Notes: a model not told the origin generated them from the sequence alone. A stretch of 8,403 nucleotides of DNA from Actinomycetota bacterium (GCA_005884155.1 VAXD01000070.1:4159-12561), one strand, 5' to 3'; shown: positions 1 to 6,036, counted from the stretch's first letter. Made by a program: numbers and translations.

Positions 1-1
1 C

Positions 2-406
2 GTCGCGCTGCGGATGCTGCTCGCCGAGGGCCTCGAGTCCGTCTTCGATCGCCACATCCGGCTCGGCCGCGCCTGCCGCGAGGGCCTGAAGGCGATGGGC
101 CTCGAGCTCTTCTCGCCGGACGACGACAGCTCTGCCGTGGTCACCGCCGCCCGCGCGCCGGACGGCATCGACTCGGGCGAGCTCGTGCTGCTGCTGCGCG
201 ACCGCCACGGCGTCACGCTCGCGCCCGGCCAGGGCGAGCTCAAGGGGAAGATCTTCCGGATCGGCCACATCGGCTACTACGACGTCTTCGACATCACGAC
301 GGCCCTCGCGGCGGTCGAGCTGGCGCTAATCGAGCTCGGCGCGGACGTCGAGCGCGGCGTCGCGGTCACGCGCGCGCTCGAGGCCTTCGAGCACACGCCG
401 GTTTGA
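2..406 (+). CDS. Class V aminotransferase, C-terminal part (serine/alanine-glyoxylate or phosphoserine aminotransferase-like)
   Basis: The gene runs in from before the window; 134 codons are visible and the reading frame is open from base 2. The visible part fits the small C-terminal domain of class V (fold type I) PLP aminotransferases of the alanine/serine-glyoxylate aminotransferase group: a helix, a strand beginning at SSAVVTAARAP, a GVTLAPGQGELKGK segment, and the FRIGHIGYY motif, whose Arg normally binds the substrate carboxylate. The PLP lysine and cofactor site lie outside the window. Its stop codon (404-406) overlaps the TTG start of serA in a TTGA, so the two are translationally coupled. 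That context suggests the transamination step after 3-phosphoglycerate dehydrogenase (3-phosphohydroxypyruvate to phosphoserine), or serine-glyoxylate/pyruvate exchange. The family is fairly sure; the exact substrate is inferred from the neighbour. Confidence 0.8.
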   Translation, partial: VALRMLLAEGLESVFDRHIRLGRACREGLKAMGLELFSPDDDSSAVVTAARAPDGIDSGELVLLLRDRHGVTLAPGQGELKGKIFRIGHIGYYDVFDITTALAAVELALIELGADVERGVAVTRALEAFEHTPV

Positions 407-1965
407 ACCGCCCGAAAGTCCTCGTTCGCGAGCCGATCGCAGAGGCCGGAATCGACCTCCTGCGCGCGCGCTTCGACGTCGACGTCGACTCGAACGGCGA
501 CCTCGCCGGCAAGATCGGCGCCTATGACGCGATCGTGATCCGCTCCGCGACGAAGCTCACCGCGGACCTGCTCCAGCACGCGGAGCGGCTCAAGGTGATC
601 GGCCGCGCCGGAGTGGGGGTGGACAACGTCGACGTCGAGGCCGCCACCCGCCGCGGAATCGTCGTCGCGAACGCGCCCGAGTCGACGGTCACCTCGGCCG
701 CGGAGCACACGATCGGCCTCCTCGTCGCGCTTGCGCGCAACATCCCGCAGGCACACGCGGCGCTCAAGCAGGGCCGCTGGGAGCGCTCGACATGGGGCGG
801 CATCGAGCTCGAGGGCAAGACGCTCGGCGTTCTCGGCTTCGGCCGGATCGGCCAGCAGGTCGCGCGCCGCGCGCTCGGCCTCGGCATGCGCGTCGTCGCC
901 TACGACCCGTTCGTCGCGAAGGAGCGCTTCCGCGAGCTCGGTGCCGAACGCGCGGAGACCGCCGAGGACGTGCTCGCCGTGGCCGAGTTCCTGACGCTGC
1001 ACCTGCCGCTCACTGCGGAGACGCGCGGCTTCCTCGGCCGGGACGCGATCGAGCGCCTGCCCGACGGCGCGCGCGTGATCAACGCGGCCCGCGGCGAGCT
1101 CGTCGACGAGGAGGCGCTGGCCGATGCGCTCCGCTCCGGCAGGCTCGCGGCGGCCGCCCTCGACGTCTACTCCGAGGAGCCGTACTCGGGCCCGCTGCTC
1201 GAGCTCGACAACGTCGTCGTCACGCCGCACCTCGCCGCCTCGACCGAGGAGGCGCAGGACCGCGCCGGCGTGATCGTCGCTGAGCAGGTCGCGGCGGCCC
1301 TAGAGGGAGCGGTCGTTACGAACGCGGTCAACATCCCGGCGATCCGCGCGGAGGACCTCGAGCTGCTCGGCCCGTTCATCCCGCTGGCCGCGAAGCTCGG
1401 CCGCCTCGCGATGGAGCTCGCCGAAGGCCGCGCCGAGCGAATCACGCTCTCGTACTACGGCTCGCTCGCCGGGTACGACACGCGCCTGCTCACCGTCGCC
1501 GCGCTCAACGGCGCCTTCCAGGGCCGCTCCGAGCAACCCGTCAACTACGTGAACGCGCCCGTGATCGCCGCCGAGCGCGGGATCGAGGTGCTCGAGCAGA
1601 ACCGCCGCGCGAGCCGCGACTTCACCAATCTCATCCGCGTCGAGGTCGACCAGGTGCGCGCCGCCGGCACGATCATCGGTAACGAGAACCGCCACTGGCT
1701 CGTGAACGCGCTCGGCTTCGAGCTCGAGATGGAGCTCGCACCGCTGATGGTCTTCTTCCGCTACGACGACGTCCCCGGCGTGATCGGCCGTGTCGGCACG
1801 CTCTTCGGCGAGGCCGGAGTCAACATCGCGAACATGGCCGTGTCGCGCACGCGGCGCGGCGGCAAGGCGCTGATGGCGCTCTCGCTCGACACCGAGCCGC
1901 CGCCGGAGCTGCTCGCTGCCGTCCGCGCGCAGGGCTTCGACGACGCCCGCGTGATCTCGTTCTAA
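403..1965 (+). CDS. serA: D-3-phosphoglycerate dehydrogenase, long form with ACT domain
   Basis: The product (520 residues) oxidises 3-phosphoglycerate to 3-phosphohydroxypyruvate with NAD+, the first step of serine synthesis in the cytosol. The N-terminus (RPKVLVREPIAEAGIDLL) is typical of the family. The NAD-binding loop is G145-F-G147-R-I-G150. The catalytic triad of 2-hydroxyacid dehydrogenases is present with normal spacing: R230 (NAARGE), E259 (SEEP) and H276 (TPHLAAST). Residues from about 310 to 445 form the intervening (allosteric substrate-binding) domain of the long actinobacterial type, and an ACT domain from about 449 to 520 (VPGVIGRVGTLFGEAGVNI) should mediate serine feedback. 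The start is TTG, inside the stop of the upstream aminotransferase; no strong ribosome binding site is needed because of the 4-base overlap. The length is normal (about 525) and all key residues are intact. Confidence 0.97.
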   Translation: MNRPKVLVREPIAEAGIDLLRARFDVDVDSNGDLAGKIGAYDAIVIRSATKLTADLLQHAERLKVIGRAGVGVDNVDVEAATRRGIVVANAPESTVTSAAEHTIGLLVALARNIPQAHAALKQGRWERSTWGGIELEGKTLGVLGFGRIGQQVARRALGLGMRVVAYDPFVAKERFRELGAERAETAEDVLAVAEFLTLHLPLTAETRGFLGRDAIERLPDGARVINAARGELVDEEALADALRSGRLAAAALDVYSEEPYSGPLLELDNVVVTPHLAASTEEAQDRAGVIVAEQVAAALEGAVVTNAVNIPAIRAEDLELLGPFIPLAAKLGRLAMELAEGRAERITLSYYGSLAGYDTRLLTVAALNGAFQGRSEQPVNYVNAPVIAAERGIEVLEQNRRASRDFTNLIRVEVDQVRAAGTIIGNENRHWLVNALGFELEMELAPLMVFFRYDDVPGVIGRVGTLFGEAGVNIANMAVSRTRRGGKALMALSLDTEPPPELLAAVRAQGFDDARVISF

Positions 1966-2012
1966 GTCATAGCGGGGCTCCATGACCGCTAGGGACGACT
2001 ACGCTCGTCGTT

Positions 2013-2642
2013 CTGGAGCTCGACCACGTACTGATTGCGGTGGCCGACCTTGCCGCAGCCTCGCGCGAGATCGAATCGCGGTACGGCTTGGCGTCGATCG
2101 AGGGCGGCCGTCACGGCGACTGGGGCACGGCCAACAGGATCGTGCCGCTCGGTGAGGCTTATCTCGAGCTGGTTTCGGTCGTCGACGAGGCGCAGGCCGC
2201 GAGGAGCCCGTTCGGGAGCTGGGTCGCAGAAGCGCAATCCGCCCTCACGAAGCCGCTCGGGTGGGCCGTCCGAACTGACAAGCTCGAGGCCGTTGCCCGT
2301 CGGCTGAGTCTCGCGGTTGACGTCGGCTCGCGCGCAGGCGGAAGCGGCCAAGTCCTTCGCTGGCGGTTTGCCGGCCTCGAGCAGGCCGCCGCCGAGCCGT
2401 CCCTTCCCTTCTTCATCGAGTGGGGACAGGGGACGCCACACCCGGGTCGCGCCGCGGCCACCCATCGGGTGGGTGCCGTGCGGATCGCAGAGCTACAACT
2501 CGACGGCGACCCCGATCGCCTCGCCGCTTGGCTCGGCTCTCACAGTCTTCCGATCACCGTCCGACCCGGCTCATCCCGGATCGCGAGTGTCGTCCTAACC
2601 GGAGCCGCAGGCGAGATCGTCTTCGGCGACCATCGGCCATAA
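2013..2642 (+). CDS. Glyoxalase-like (VOC superfamily) protein, start uncertain
   Basis: The frame encodes a VOC/glyoxalase-like domain of the Glyoxalase_3 kind. It has the hallmark first strand LDHVLIAVADL followed by a helix (AAASREIESRYGL), the strand/turn GTANRIVPLGEAYLELVSV, and a second half with similar strands (AVRIAELQL, ITVRPGSSRIASVVLTG). The only conventional start in this frame is GTG at 2040 (201 codons including stop), but it would cut off the LDHVLIAV strand. The frame is open back to 1986 and contains only a CTG (2013) as a plausible near-cognate start, so I place the start there (209 residues). A TACGCT (2000-2005) lies about 7 bases upstream of that CTG and could be the -10 box of a leaderless transcript. 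VOC proteins bind metals and act as lyases, isomerases, dioxygenases or binding proteins; the substrate here is unknown. It is separated from serA by about 47 bases and converges on aspS. Confidence 0.75.
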   Translation: MELDHVLIAVADLAAASREIESRYGLASIEGGRHGDWGTANRIVPLGEAYLELVSVVDEAQAARSPFGSWVAEAQSALTKPLGWAVRTDKLEAVARRLSLAVDVGSRAGGSGQVLRWRFAGLEQAAAEPSLPFFIEWGQGTPHPGRAAATHRVGAVRIAELQLDGDPDRLAAWLGSHSLPITVRPGSSRIASVVLTGAAGEIVFGDHRP

Positions 2643-2662
2643 GCGGCCACAGGACTCACGCG

Positions 2663-3871
2663 CTACGGGGTAAGCCGGCTTCGGTCGCGGGGGAAGAGCG
2701 TCGTCTCGCGAATGTTCTTGGCGCCCACGAGCCGGCCGGCCCAGCGCTCCAGCCCGAGCGCGAACCCACCGTGCGGAGGCATGCCGTACTTGAACGCCTG
2801 TAGGTAGCCCTCGTATGGCGCGGTCTCGCCGCCGAGCGCAGAGACGTAGTCCTCGTAGCGGTGCAGCCGCTGGCCGCCCGTCACGATCTCGATTCCGCGG
2901 AAGAGCAGGTCGAACGAGTTGGTGTACTCGGGCCGGCCCGGCTCGGGATGCGTGTAGAAGGGCCGCTTCGCCGCTGGGAACCCCGTCACGAAGACCCACT
3001 CGCCATGCTGCTCGCAGAGCCGGCGCTCGTCCGCGGGCGCGAGGTCGACGTCGTCGACGCCGGTCTCCGAGAAGTGCAGCCACGGGATCTCAGGCGGCAC
3101 CTCGGGCAGGTCGGCGGCCTGCGGGGCGCGCTCGCGCACGGACTCGACCATCCCCGCGACCGCATCGCGCACGACGGCCATCACGTCGAAGTGGTCGCCG
3201 ATGAACCCGAGCTCCGCGTCGAGCGAGGTGTACTCGGCGAGGTGCCGTCCCGTCTCGTGCGGCTCCGCGCGCCAGACCTTGCCGGTCTCGTAGACGCGCT
3301 CGAAGACGCCGACCATCGTCTGCTTGTAGAACTGCGGGCTCTGCGCGAGGAACGCCGGCCGGCCGAAGTAGTCGAGCCGGAAAACGTTCGCGCCGCTCTC
3401 CGTGGCCGAGGCGACGATTTTCGGCGTGCAGATCTCCGTGAAGCCGAGCCCGTCGAGCGTGCGCCGGAAACCGGCTACCGAGGCCGCCAGGACCTCGAGC
3501 TTCGCCCGCTCGCGCGGGTGGCGCCAGGCAAGCGGCGCGTGGTCCAGCAGCACCGGCAAGGACTCCTTCAGCTCGGGCCGCCGCAGCTCGAGCGGTGGCG
3601 GTTCCGCCGGTTCCGCCAGTACGCGGAACGACGGCTCGTGCAGCTCGACGCCGCCCGGCGCCTGCTCGGCCGCGACCACGACCCCCTCGACCTCGACGAC
3701 CGTCTCGGCCGAGAGCTCGAAGGGCGGTTCGACGACCACCTGCGCCATCCCGGCCCGGTCGCGCAGCACGACGAACGTCACCGACCCGAGCTCGCGCTTG
3801 GCGTGCAGCCAGCCGGCCATGGTCACGCGCTCTCCGGCGTGCGCGGAAAGCTCGCTCGAAAGGACTCTCAT
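2663..3871 (-). CDS. aspS: Archaeal-type aspartyl-tRNA synthetase, probably non-discriminating
   Basis: This class II synthetase (402 residues) attaches Asp to tRNA-Asp and probably also to tRNA-Asn. It is of the short archaeal form, without the GAD insertion of the ~590-residue bacterial enzyme. An N-terminal OB-fold (about 1-95) precedes the catalytic core. Motif 2 is seen at R201-A-E203 with H205 and R209-H-L, and motif 3 at residues 369-376 (GFALGLER), followed by the AspRS-type C-terminus FPRDRSRLTP, which separates it from asparaginyl-tRNA synthetase. In archaeal AspRS, Trp26 and Lys85 (Thermococcus numbering) exclude tRNA-Asn; by eye the equivalents here are H23 (AGWLH) and P72 (QAPGG), the non-discriminating combination. 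Charging tRNA-Asn would require a GatCAB amidotransferase elsewhere in the genome. The ATG at 3871 is preceded by GGAGGAGGTGATCC, complementary to the 16S tail over 12 bases, 8 bases from GGAGG. A GTG at 3889 lies upstream of this site and is rejected as the start. Expression is under the T-box just upstream. Confidence 0.93.
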   Translation of the reverse strand: MRVLSSELSAHAGERVTMAGWLHAKRELGSVTFVVLRDRAGMAQVVVEPPFELSAETVVEVEGVVVAAEQAPGGVELHEPSFRVLAEPAEPPPLELRRPELKESLPVLLDHAPLAWRHPRERAKLEVLAASVAGFRRTLDGLGFTEICTPKIVASATESGANVFRLDYFGRPAFLAQSPQFYKQTMVGVFERVYETGKVWRAEPHETGRHLAEYTSLDAELGFIGDHFDVMAVVRDAVAGMVESVRERAPQAADLPEVPPEIPWLHFSETGVDDVDLAPADERRLCEQHGEWVFVTGFPAAKRPFYTHPEPGRPEYTNSFDLLFRGIEIVTGGQRLHRYEDYVSALGGETAPYEGYLQAFKYGMPPHGGFALGLERWAGRLVGAKNIRETTLFPRDRSRLTP

Positions 3872-4046
3872 CCGGATCACCTCCTCCACACAGTCGCCCT
3901 ACCTGTGCGGGCGGGAGGCGTCCCCGCGGTGCCACCGCACTTCGCCGCCTACGCGGCCTCGTTGGCGACCGGATGACGGCGGTCAGCCGGACGGCTCGGC
4001 GGGCGTCACTCCGCGTCCACGCCGTCGCTCGGCAGGTTACACGGAG
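3872..4046 (-). promoter_or_regulatory. Translational T-box riboswitch upstream of aspS (tRNA-Asp sensing)
   Basis: Read on the minus strand. Stem I: CUCCGUG (4046-4040) pairs with CGCGGAG (4015-4009); an apical GCCG-AGCGA-CGGC hairpin (4033-4021) leaves an internal loop whose 3' side is UGGAC, with GAC (4017-4015) as the Asp specifier. Then GACCG/CGGUC (3984-3980 with 3971-3967) encloses CCGUCAUC, which resembles the T-box F-box. Stem III is GCCGC-GUAG-GCGGC (3957-3944). The anti-sequestrator is GUGCGG (3940-3935), bulge UGGCACC (3934-3928), GCGGG (3927-3923), a 7-base loop, CCCGC (3915-3911), CCGCAC (3910-3905). UGGC is complementary to GCCA, the 3' end of tRNA-Asp with G73. The alternative fold pairs CGCCUCC (3920-3914) with GGAGGUG (3884-3878) and CCGCACAG (3910-3903) with CUGUGUGG (3893-3886), hiding the Shine-Dalgarno. 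Uncharged tRNA-Asp would therefore turn aspS translation on. There is no terminator U-tract. All pairings were worked out by hand; stem I is the least certain part. Confidence 0.88.
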
Positions 4047-4047
4047 C

Positions 4048-4383
4048 TCAGGTGGTTTCCGGGCGCGGATTGAGCCGCTTGACGATCGCCGTGATCACGC
4101 GATCGACCTTCTCGATCACGGTGTATCTGTGGTTGCGTTCGACGACCTGCTCGATGGGGCCCTTCACGTGCCCCGGCCTGACCAGGAAGCGCGCCGGGTG
4201 GCTGCGAACGGCTTCGTAGTGCTCGAGCGGCATCTCGACATGCTCGGTGCACGTCGGATCGCCGCACTCGCAGACGAATTCGCCGACGTCCACTTCGAAG
4301 CGCCCGGAGGCGTCTCGGATCTCTTCGTTGACGTTCCGGAAGAGCGCTTCCGTCTTGGCAATTTGCTCGGGGGTTCGTTCCAT
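4048..4383 (-). CDS. Small conserved-looking Cys/His protein of unknown function
   Basis: A 111-residue protein with an ATG start; no clear Shine-Dalgarno precedes it, so the start is only moderately supported. I do not assign a function. The N-terminal third (1-30) looks helical and charged. The centre carries C38-E-C40-G-D-P-T-C45-T-E-H48, a compact Cys/Cys/Cys/His arrangement that could bind zinc. It is followed by EMPLEHYEAVRSHPARFLVRPGH and a strand-rich C-terminus (VVERNHRYTVIEKV). The layout matches a recurrent family of small proteins in high-GC actinobacteria as I remember it (a CxCGxxxC core, then an E-Y-x-x-V-R and PGH stretch); this is from memory, not a search. Its stop (4050-4048) is one base from the start of the aspS T-box, so the two genes probably share a transcript or the aspS promoter lies inside this gene. 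It is divergent from the ybaK-like gene, with about 50 bases between them. Confidence 0.8.
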   Translation of the reverse strand: MERTPEQIAKTEALFRNVNEEIRDASGRFEVDVGEFVCECGDPTCTEHVEMPLEHYEAVRSHPARFLVRPGHVKGPIEQVVERNHRYTVIEKVDRVITAIVKRLNPRPETT

Positions 4384-4424
4384 CTCGACTACAACGGAAT
4401 AGCTGCAGATTTGGTTGCTCCGGT

Positions 4425-4437
4425 TAGCCTGTGCCGG
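4425..4437 (+). promoter_or_regulatory. Candidate -10 box for a leaderless ybaK-like transcript
   Basis: TAGCCT at 4425-4430 matches the TAnnnT pattern and sits 6 bases before the in-frame GTG at 4437, the spacing expected if transcription starts at that codon. No Shine-Dalgarno is visible in front of either GTG (4431 or 4437). No convincing -35 element is seen. This divergent intergenic region (4384-4430) must also hold the promoter of the minus-strand 111-residue gene, for which I found no clear box. Confidence 0.3.
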
Positions 4438-4928
4438 TGGAGACGCGAGCCTGGCCGGAGCCGGTGGAGCGGGTCAGCGCGTACCTTCGGGAGGCGGGTG
4501 CGGAGGTTCGCGTCGAGGAGTTCAAGGACGGCACGCCGACGGCCGAAGCTGCGGCGCGCGCGGTCGGCTGCGAGCTCGGCCAGATCGTCAAGTCGCTCGT
4601 CTTCGAGTGCAACGGCAAGCCCATCGTCGTGATGGTGCCGGGAGACCGTCGCGCCGATGCGCGGAAAATCGCGGAGGCGGCGGGCTGCCGCTTTGCCCGG
4701 ATCGCAGGGCCCGACGAGGTCGAGGAGGCGACCGGATTCACGCCCGGGGCCGTTGCGCCGTTCCCGCTGGCGCGCGTCCGCCAGGTCCTGATCGAGCGGA
4801 CGCTCCTCGCGCACCAGGTCGTCTGGATCGGCGCCGGTTCCGACCGCCACATGGCCGCGCTCGCGCCGAACGAGCTCGTGCGGCTGGCCCGGGCCCGCCC
4901 GATGGACGTCGTCGAGCTCCGCACATAA
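4431..4928 (+). CDS. YbaK/EbsC-type aminoacyl-tRNA deacylase (editing protein)
   Basis: A 165-residue single-domain protein of the YbaK/ProX superfamily. These enzymes hydrolyse mischarged aminoacyl-tRNAs in trans (for example Cys- or Ala-tRNA-Pro), working beside synthetases in the cytosol. Supporting signs are the helix VERVSAYLREAG, the TPTAEAAARAVGCELGQIVKSLVF block with the family lysine (K54), the VVMVPGDRRADARKIAEAAG stretch, and the loop ATGFTPGAVAPFP that corresponds to the conserved Gly/Pro loop of the active site. It fills the usual 155-170 residue range and lacks a fused synthetase. Which tRNA it edits cannot be read from the sequence. The start is GTG at 4431, or GTG at 4437 if the transcript is leaderless; both give a complete domain. 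The ilvE start follows 26 bases after its stop on the same strand, so they probably form an operon. Confidence 0.9.
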   Translation: MPVETRAWPEPVERVSAYLREAGAEVRVEEFKDGTPTAEAAARAVGCELGQIVKSLVFECNGKPIVVMVPGDRRADARKIAEAAGCRFARIAGPDEVEEATGFTPGAVAPFPLARVRQVLIERTLLAHQVVWIGAGSDRHMAALAPNELVRLARARPMDVVELRT

Positions 4929-4937
4929 CATTTGCGC

Positions 4938-4945
4938 AAAGGAGG
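4938..4945 (+). promoter_or_regulatory. Strong ribosome binding site of ilvE
   Basis: AAAGGAGG lies 9 bases before the ATG at 4955. It fixes the ilvE start and rules out the longer open frame that extends back through the ybaK-like gene. Confidence 0.85.
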
Positions 4946-4954
4946 CTGCTGCGC

Positions 4955-5881
4955 ATGCGCGAGACCGAGAAGATCTGGATGAACGGGGAGCTCGTCGACT
5001 GGAACGACGCCCGCGTTCATGTCGGCGCCCACGGGCTGCACTACGGCTCGGGTGTCTTCGAAGGCATCCGGGCATACGACACGCCGAAGGGCACCGCGGT
5101 CTTCCGGCTCACGGACCATCTCAAGCGCTTCGACAACTCCGCGCGCCTCCTGCACATGGCGCTGCCCTACTCGATCGAGGATCTGCGCGCCGCCTGCAAC
5201 GAGCTGATCGCCGCCAACGGCCTGCCTGAGTGCTACCTGCGGCCGATTGCGTTCTACGGCTACGGCGAGCTCGGCGTCTCCGCTATGGGCAACCCGATCG
5301 ACGTCGTGATCATGAGCTGGCCCTGGGGCGCATACCTCGGCGAGGAAGGCCTGAAGAAGGGCATCAGCGCGAAGATCTCGAGCTGGCAGCGGATCGGCCC
5401 GAACGTAATCCCGCACGTGGCCAAGGCGACCGGCGTGTACCTCAACTCGATGCTCGCCGTGACCGAGGCGAACCGCGCCGGCTACGACGAGGCGATCCTG
5501 CTGACCGGCGACGGGTTCATCGCCGACGGCTCGGGCGAGAACGTCTTCCTCGTCAAGGACGGCGAGCTCTTCACGCCCGACCACTCGGCCTCGATCCTGC
5601 CGGGTATCACGCGCGACACCGTGATCCAGATCGCGCAGTACCTCGGCTACCGCGTGCACGAGAAGCCGCTGATCCGCTCGGACCTCTACCTCGCCGACGA
5701 GGCGTTCATGACCGGGACGGCCGCCGAGGTGACGCCGCTGCGGGCGGTCGATGACGTCGAGATCGGCGTCGGGCCGATCACGCTCGAGATCCAGGAGAAC
5801 TACCTGGATACCGCGCGCGGCCGCAGCGAGCGCTGGGCCCAGTGGCTCGAGTACGCCACGCCCGCGCCCGCCGAGGCTTGA
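4955..5881 (+). CDS. ilvE: Branched-chain amino acid aminotransferase
   Basis: A 308-residue class IV (fold type IV) PLP enzyme that interconverts Leu, Ile and Val with their 2-oxo acids using 2-oxoglutarate/glutamate, the last step of branched-chain synthesis. The N-terminus (IWMNGELVDWNDARVHVGAHGLHYGSG, then VFEGIRAY) is the classic IlvE opening, with the R/Y pocket residues. The PLP lysine is K157 in the HVAKATGVYLNS motif. The EAILLTGDGFIADGSGENVF stretch and the LPGITRDTVIQIA and EAFMTGTAAEVTPL motifs complete the cofactor and substrate site. Length and motifs are those of the bacterial short IlvE group. A strong ribosome binding site precedes the start; ybaK-like lies upstream in the same direction, and no leader peptide rich in Leu, Ile or Val is seen. 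Confidence 0.97.
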   Translation: MRETEKIWMNGELVDWNDARVHVGAHGLHYGSGVFEGIRAYDTPKGTAVFRLTDHLKRFDNSARLLHMALPYSIEDLRAACNELIAANGLPECYLRPIAFYGYGELGVSAMGNPIDVVIMSWPWGAYLGEEGLKKGISAKISSWQRIGPNVIPHVAKATGVYLNSMLAVTEANRAGYDEAILLTGDGFIADGSGENVFLVKDGELFTPDHSASILPGITRDTVIQIAQYLGYRVHEKPLIRSDLYLADEAFMTGTAAEVTPLRAVDDVEIGVGPITLEIQENYLDTARGRSERWAQWLEYATPAPAEA

Positions 5882-5909
5882 GCACCGGCCTTCCGGCGTT
5901 CCTGGGGCG

Positions 5910-5932
5910 GCGCTCGCAAAGGAGGCAAGCGC
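5910..5932 (+). other. Hairpin presenting a Shine-Dalgarno in its loop
   Basis: GCGCUCGC (5910-5917) and GCAAGCGC (5925-5932) can pair at 7 of 8 positions, leaving AAAGGAG in the loop. It lies 12 bases before the GTG at 5938. The 12-base block CGCAAAGGAGGC at 5915-5926 also occurs before ilvE (4935-4946). It could be a ribosome-binding structure for the short reading frame that follows, or chance. Confidence 0.3.
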
Positions 5933-5937
5933 GCGTC

Positions 5938-6036
5938 GTGCAGGACAGCACAAGTTGTGCGTACAAGCGACGCGCGCGCCGCATCCTGCCGCGAGCGACG
6001 TCAGGCCGCCGCGGAGGCCGGCTCCGCCGGCCGTGA
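5938..6036 (+). CDS. Possible 32-residue basic peptide upstream of the DegT-type gene
   Basis: A short frame starting with GTG, preceded at 12 bases by AAAGGAGG. It would encode a 32-residue, Arg-rich peptide beginning MQDSTSCAYKRRARR. Its TGA stop overlaps the in-frame GTG at 6033 of the DegT-type gene in a GTGA, so it could be a coupled leader cistron. Against it: the spacing is long, Arg richness is expected from random high-GC frames, and I recognise no family. It may equally be an untranslated spacer with a stray Shine-Dalgarno. The spacer also holds the imperfect palindrome GCACAAGTTGTGC (5948-5960). Confidence 0.22.
   Translation: MQDSTSCAYKRRARRILPRATSGRRGGRLRRP
6016..6032 (+). repeat. 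Perfect 7-bp hairpin before the DegT-type gene
   Basis: GGCCGGC (6016-6022), TCC, GCCGGCC (6026-6032) form a perfect short hairpin ending directly before the GTG at 6033. There is no U-run after it, so it is not an intrinsic terminator. It could impede translation from 6033 and favour the GTG at 6060. It could also be a product of base composition. Confidence 0.4.

Noticed and set aside
277..1230. 317-codon minus-strand frame over serA
   Set aside because: Shadow of serA with low-complexity composition and no ribosome binding site.
1970..1991. TAGCGG/CCGCTA inverted repeat after serA as a terminator
   Set aside because: The stem is 6 bp with a 10-base loop and no U-run; too weak to call.
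3872..3889. GTG start at 3889 for aspS, adding six residues
   Set aside because: The extension would encode the Shine-Dalgarno itself (GGAGGAGGTGATCC), which is ideally spaced for the ATG at 3871.
2861..3976. Long open frame (371 codons) on the plus strand across aspS and its leader
   Set aside because: It is antisense to a clear synthetase, has no recognisable motif, and consists of Arg/Asp/Glu/Leu/Val-rich sequence typical of shadow frames in high-GC DNA.
4034..4039. TAACCT (minus strand) as a -10 box for the aspS leader
   Set aside because: Transcription from it would start inside stem I of the T-box and remove half of the specifier stem; no -35 is seen either.
4415..4954. In-frame upstream extension of ilvE to 488 codons
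   Set aside because: The extension overlaps the ybaK-like gene in another frame and lacks family similarity; AAAGGAGG and the typical IlvE N-terminus fix the ATG at 4955.
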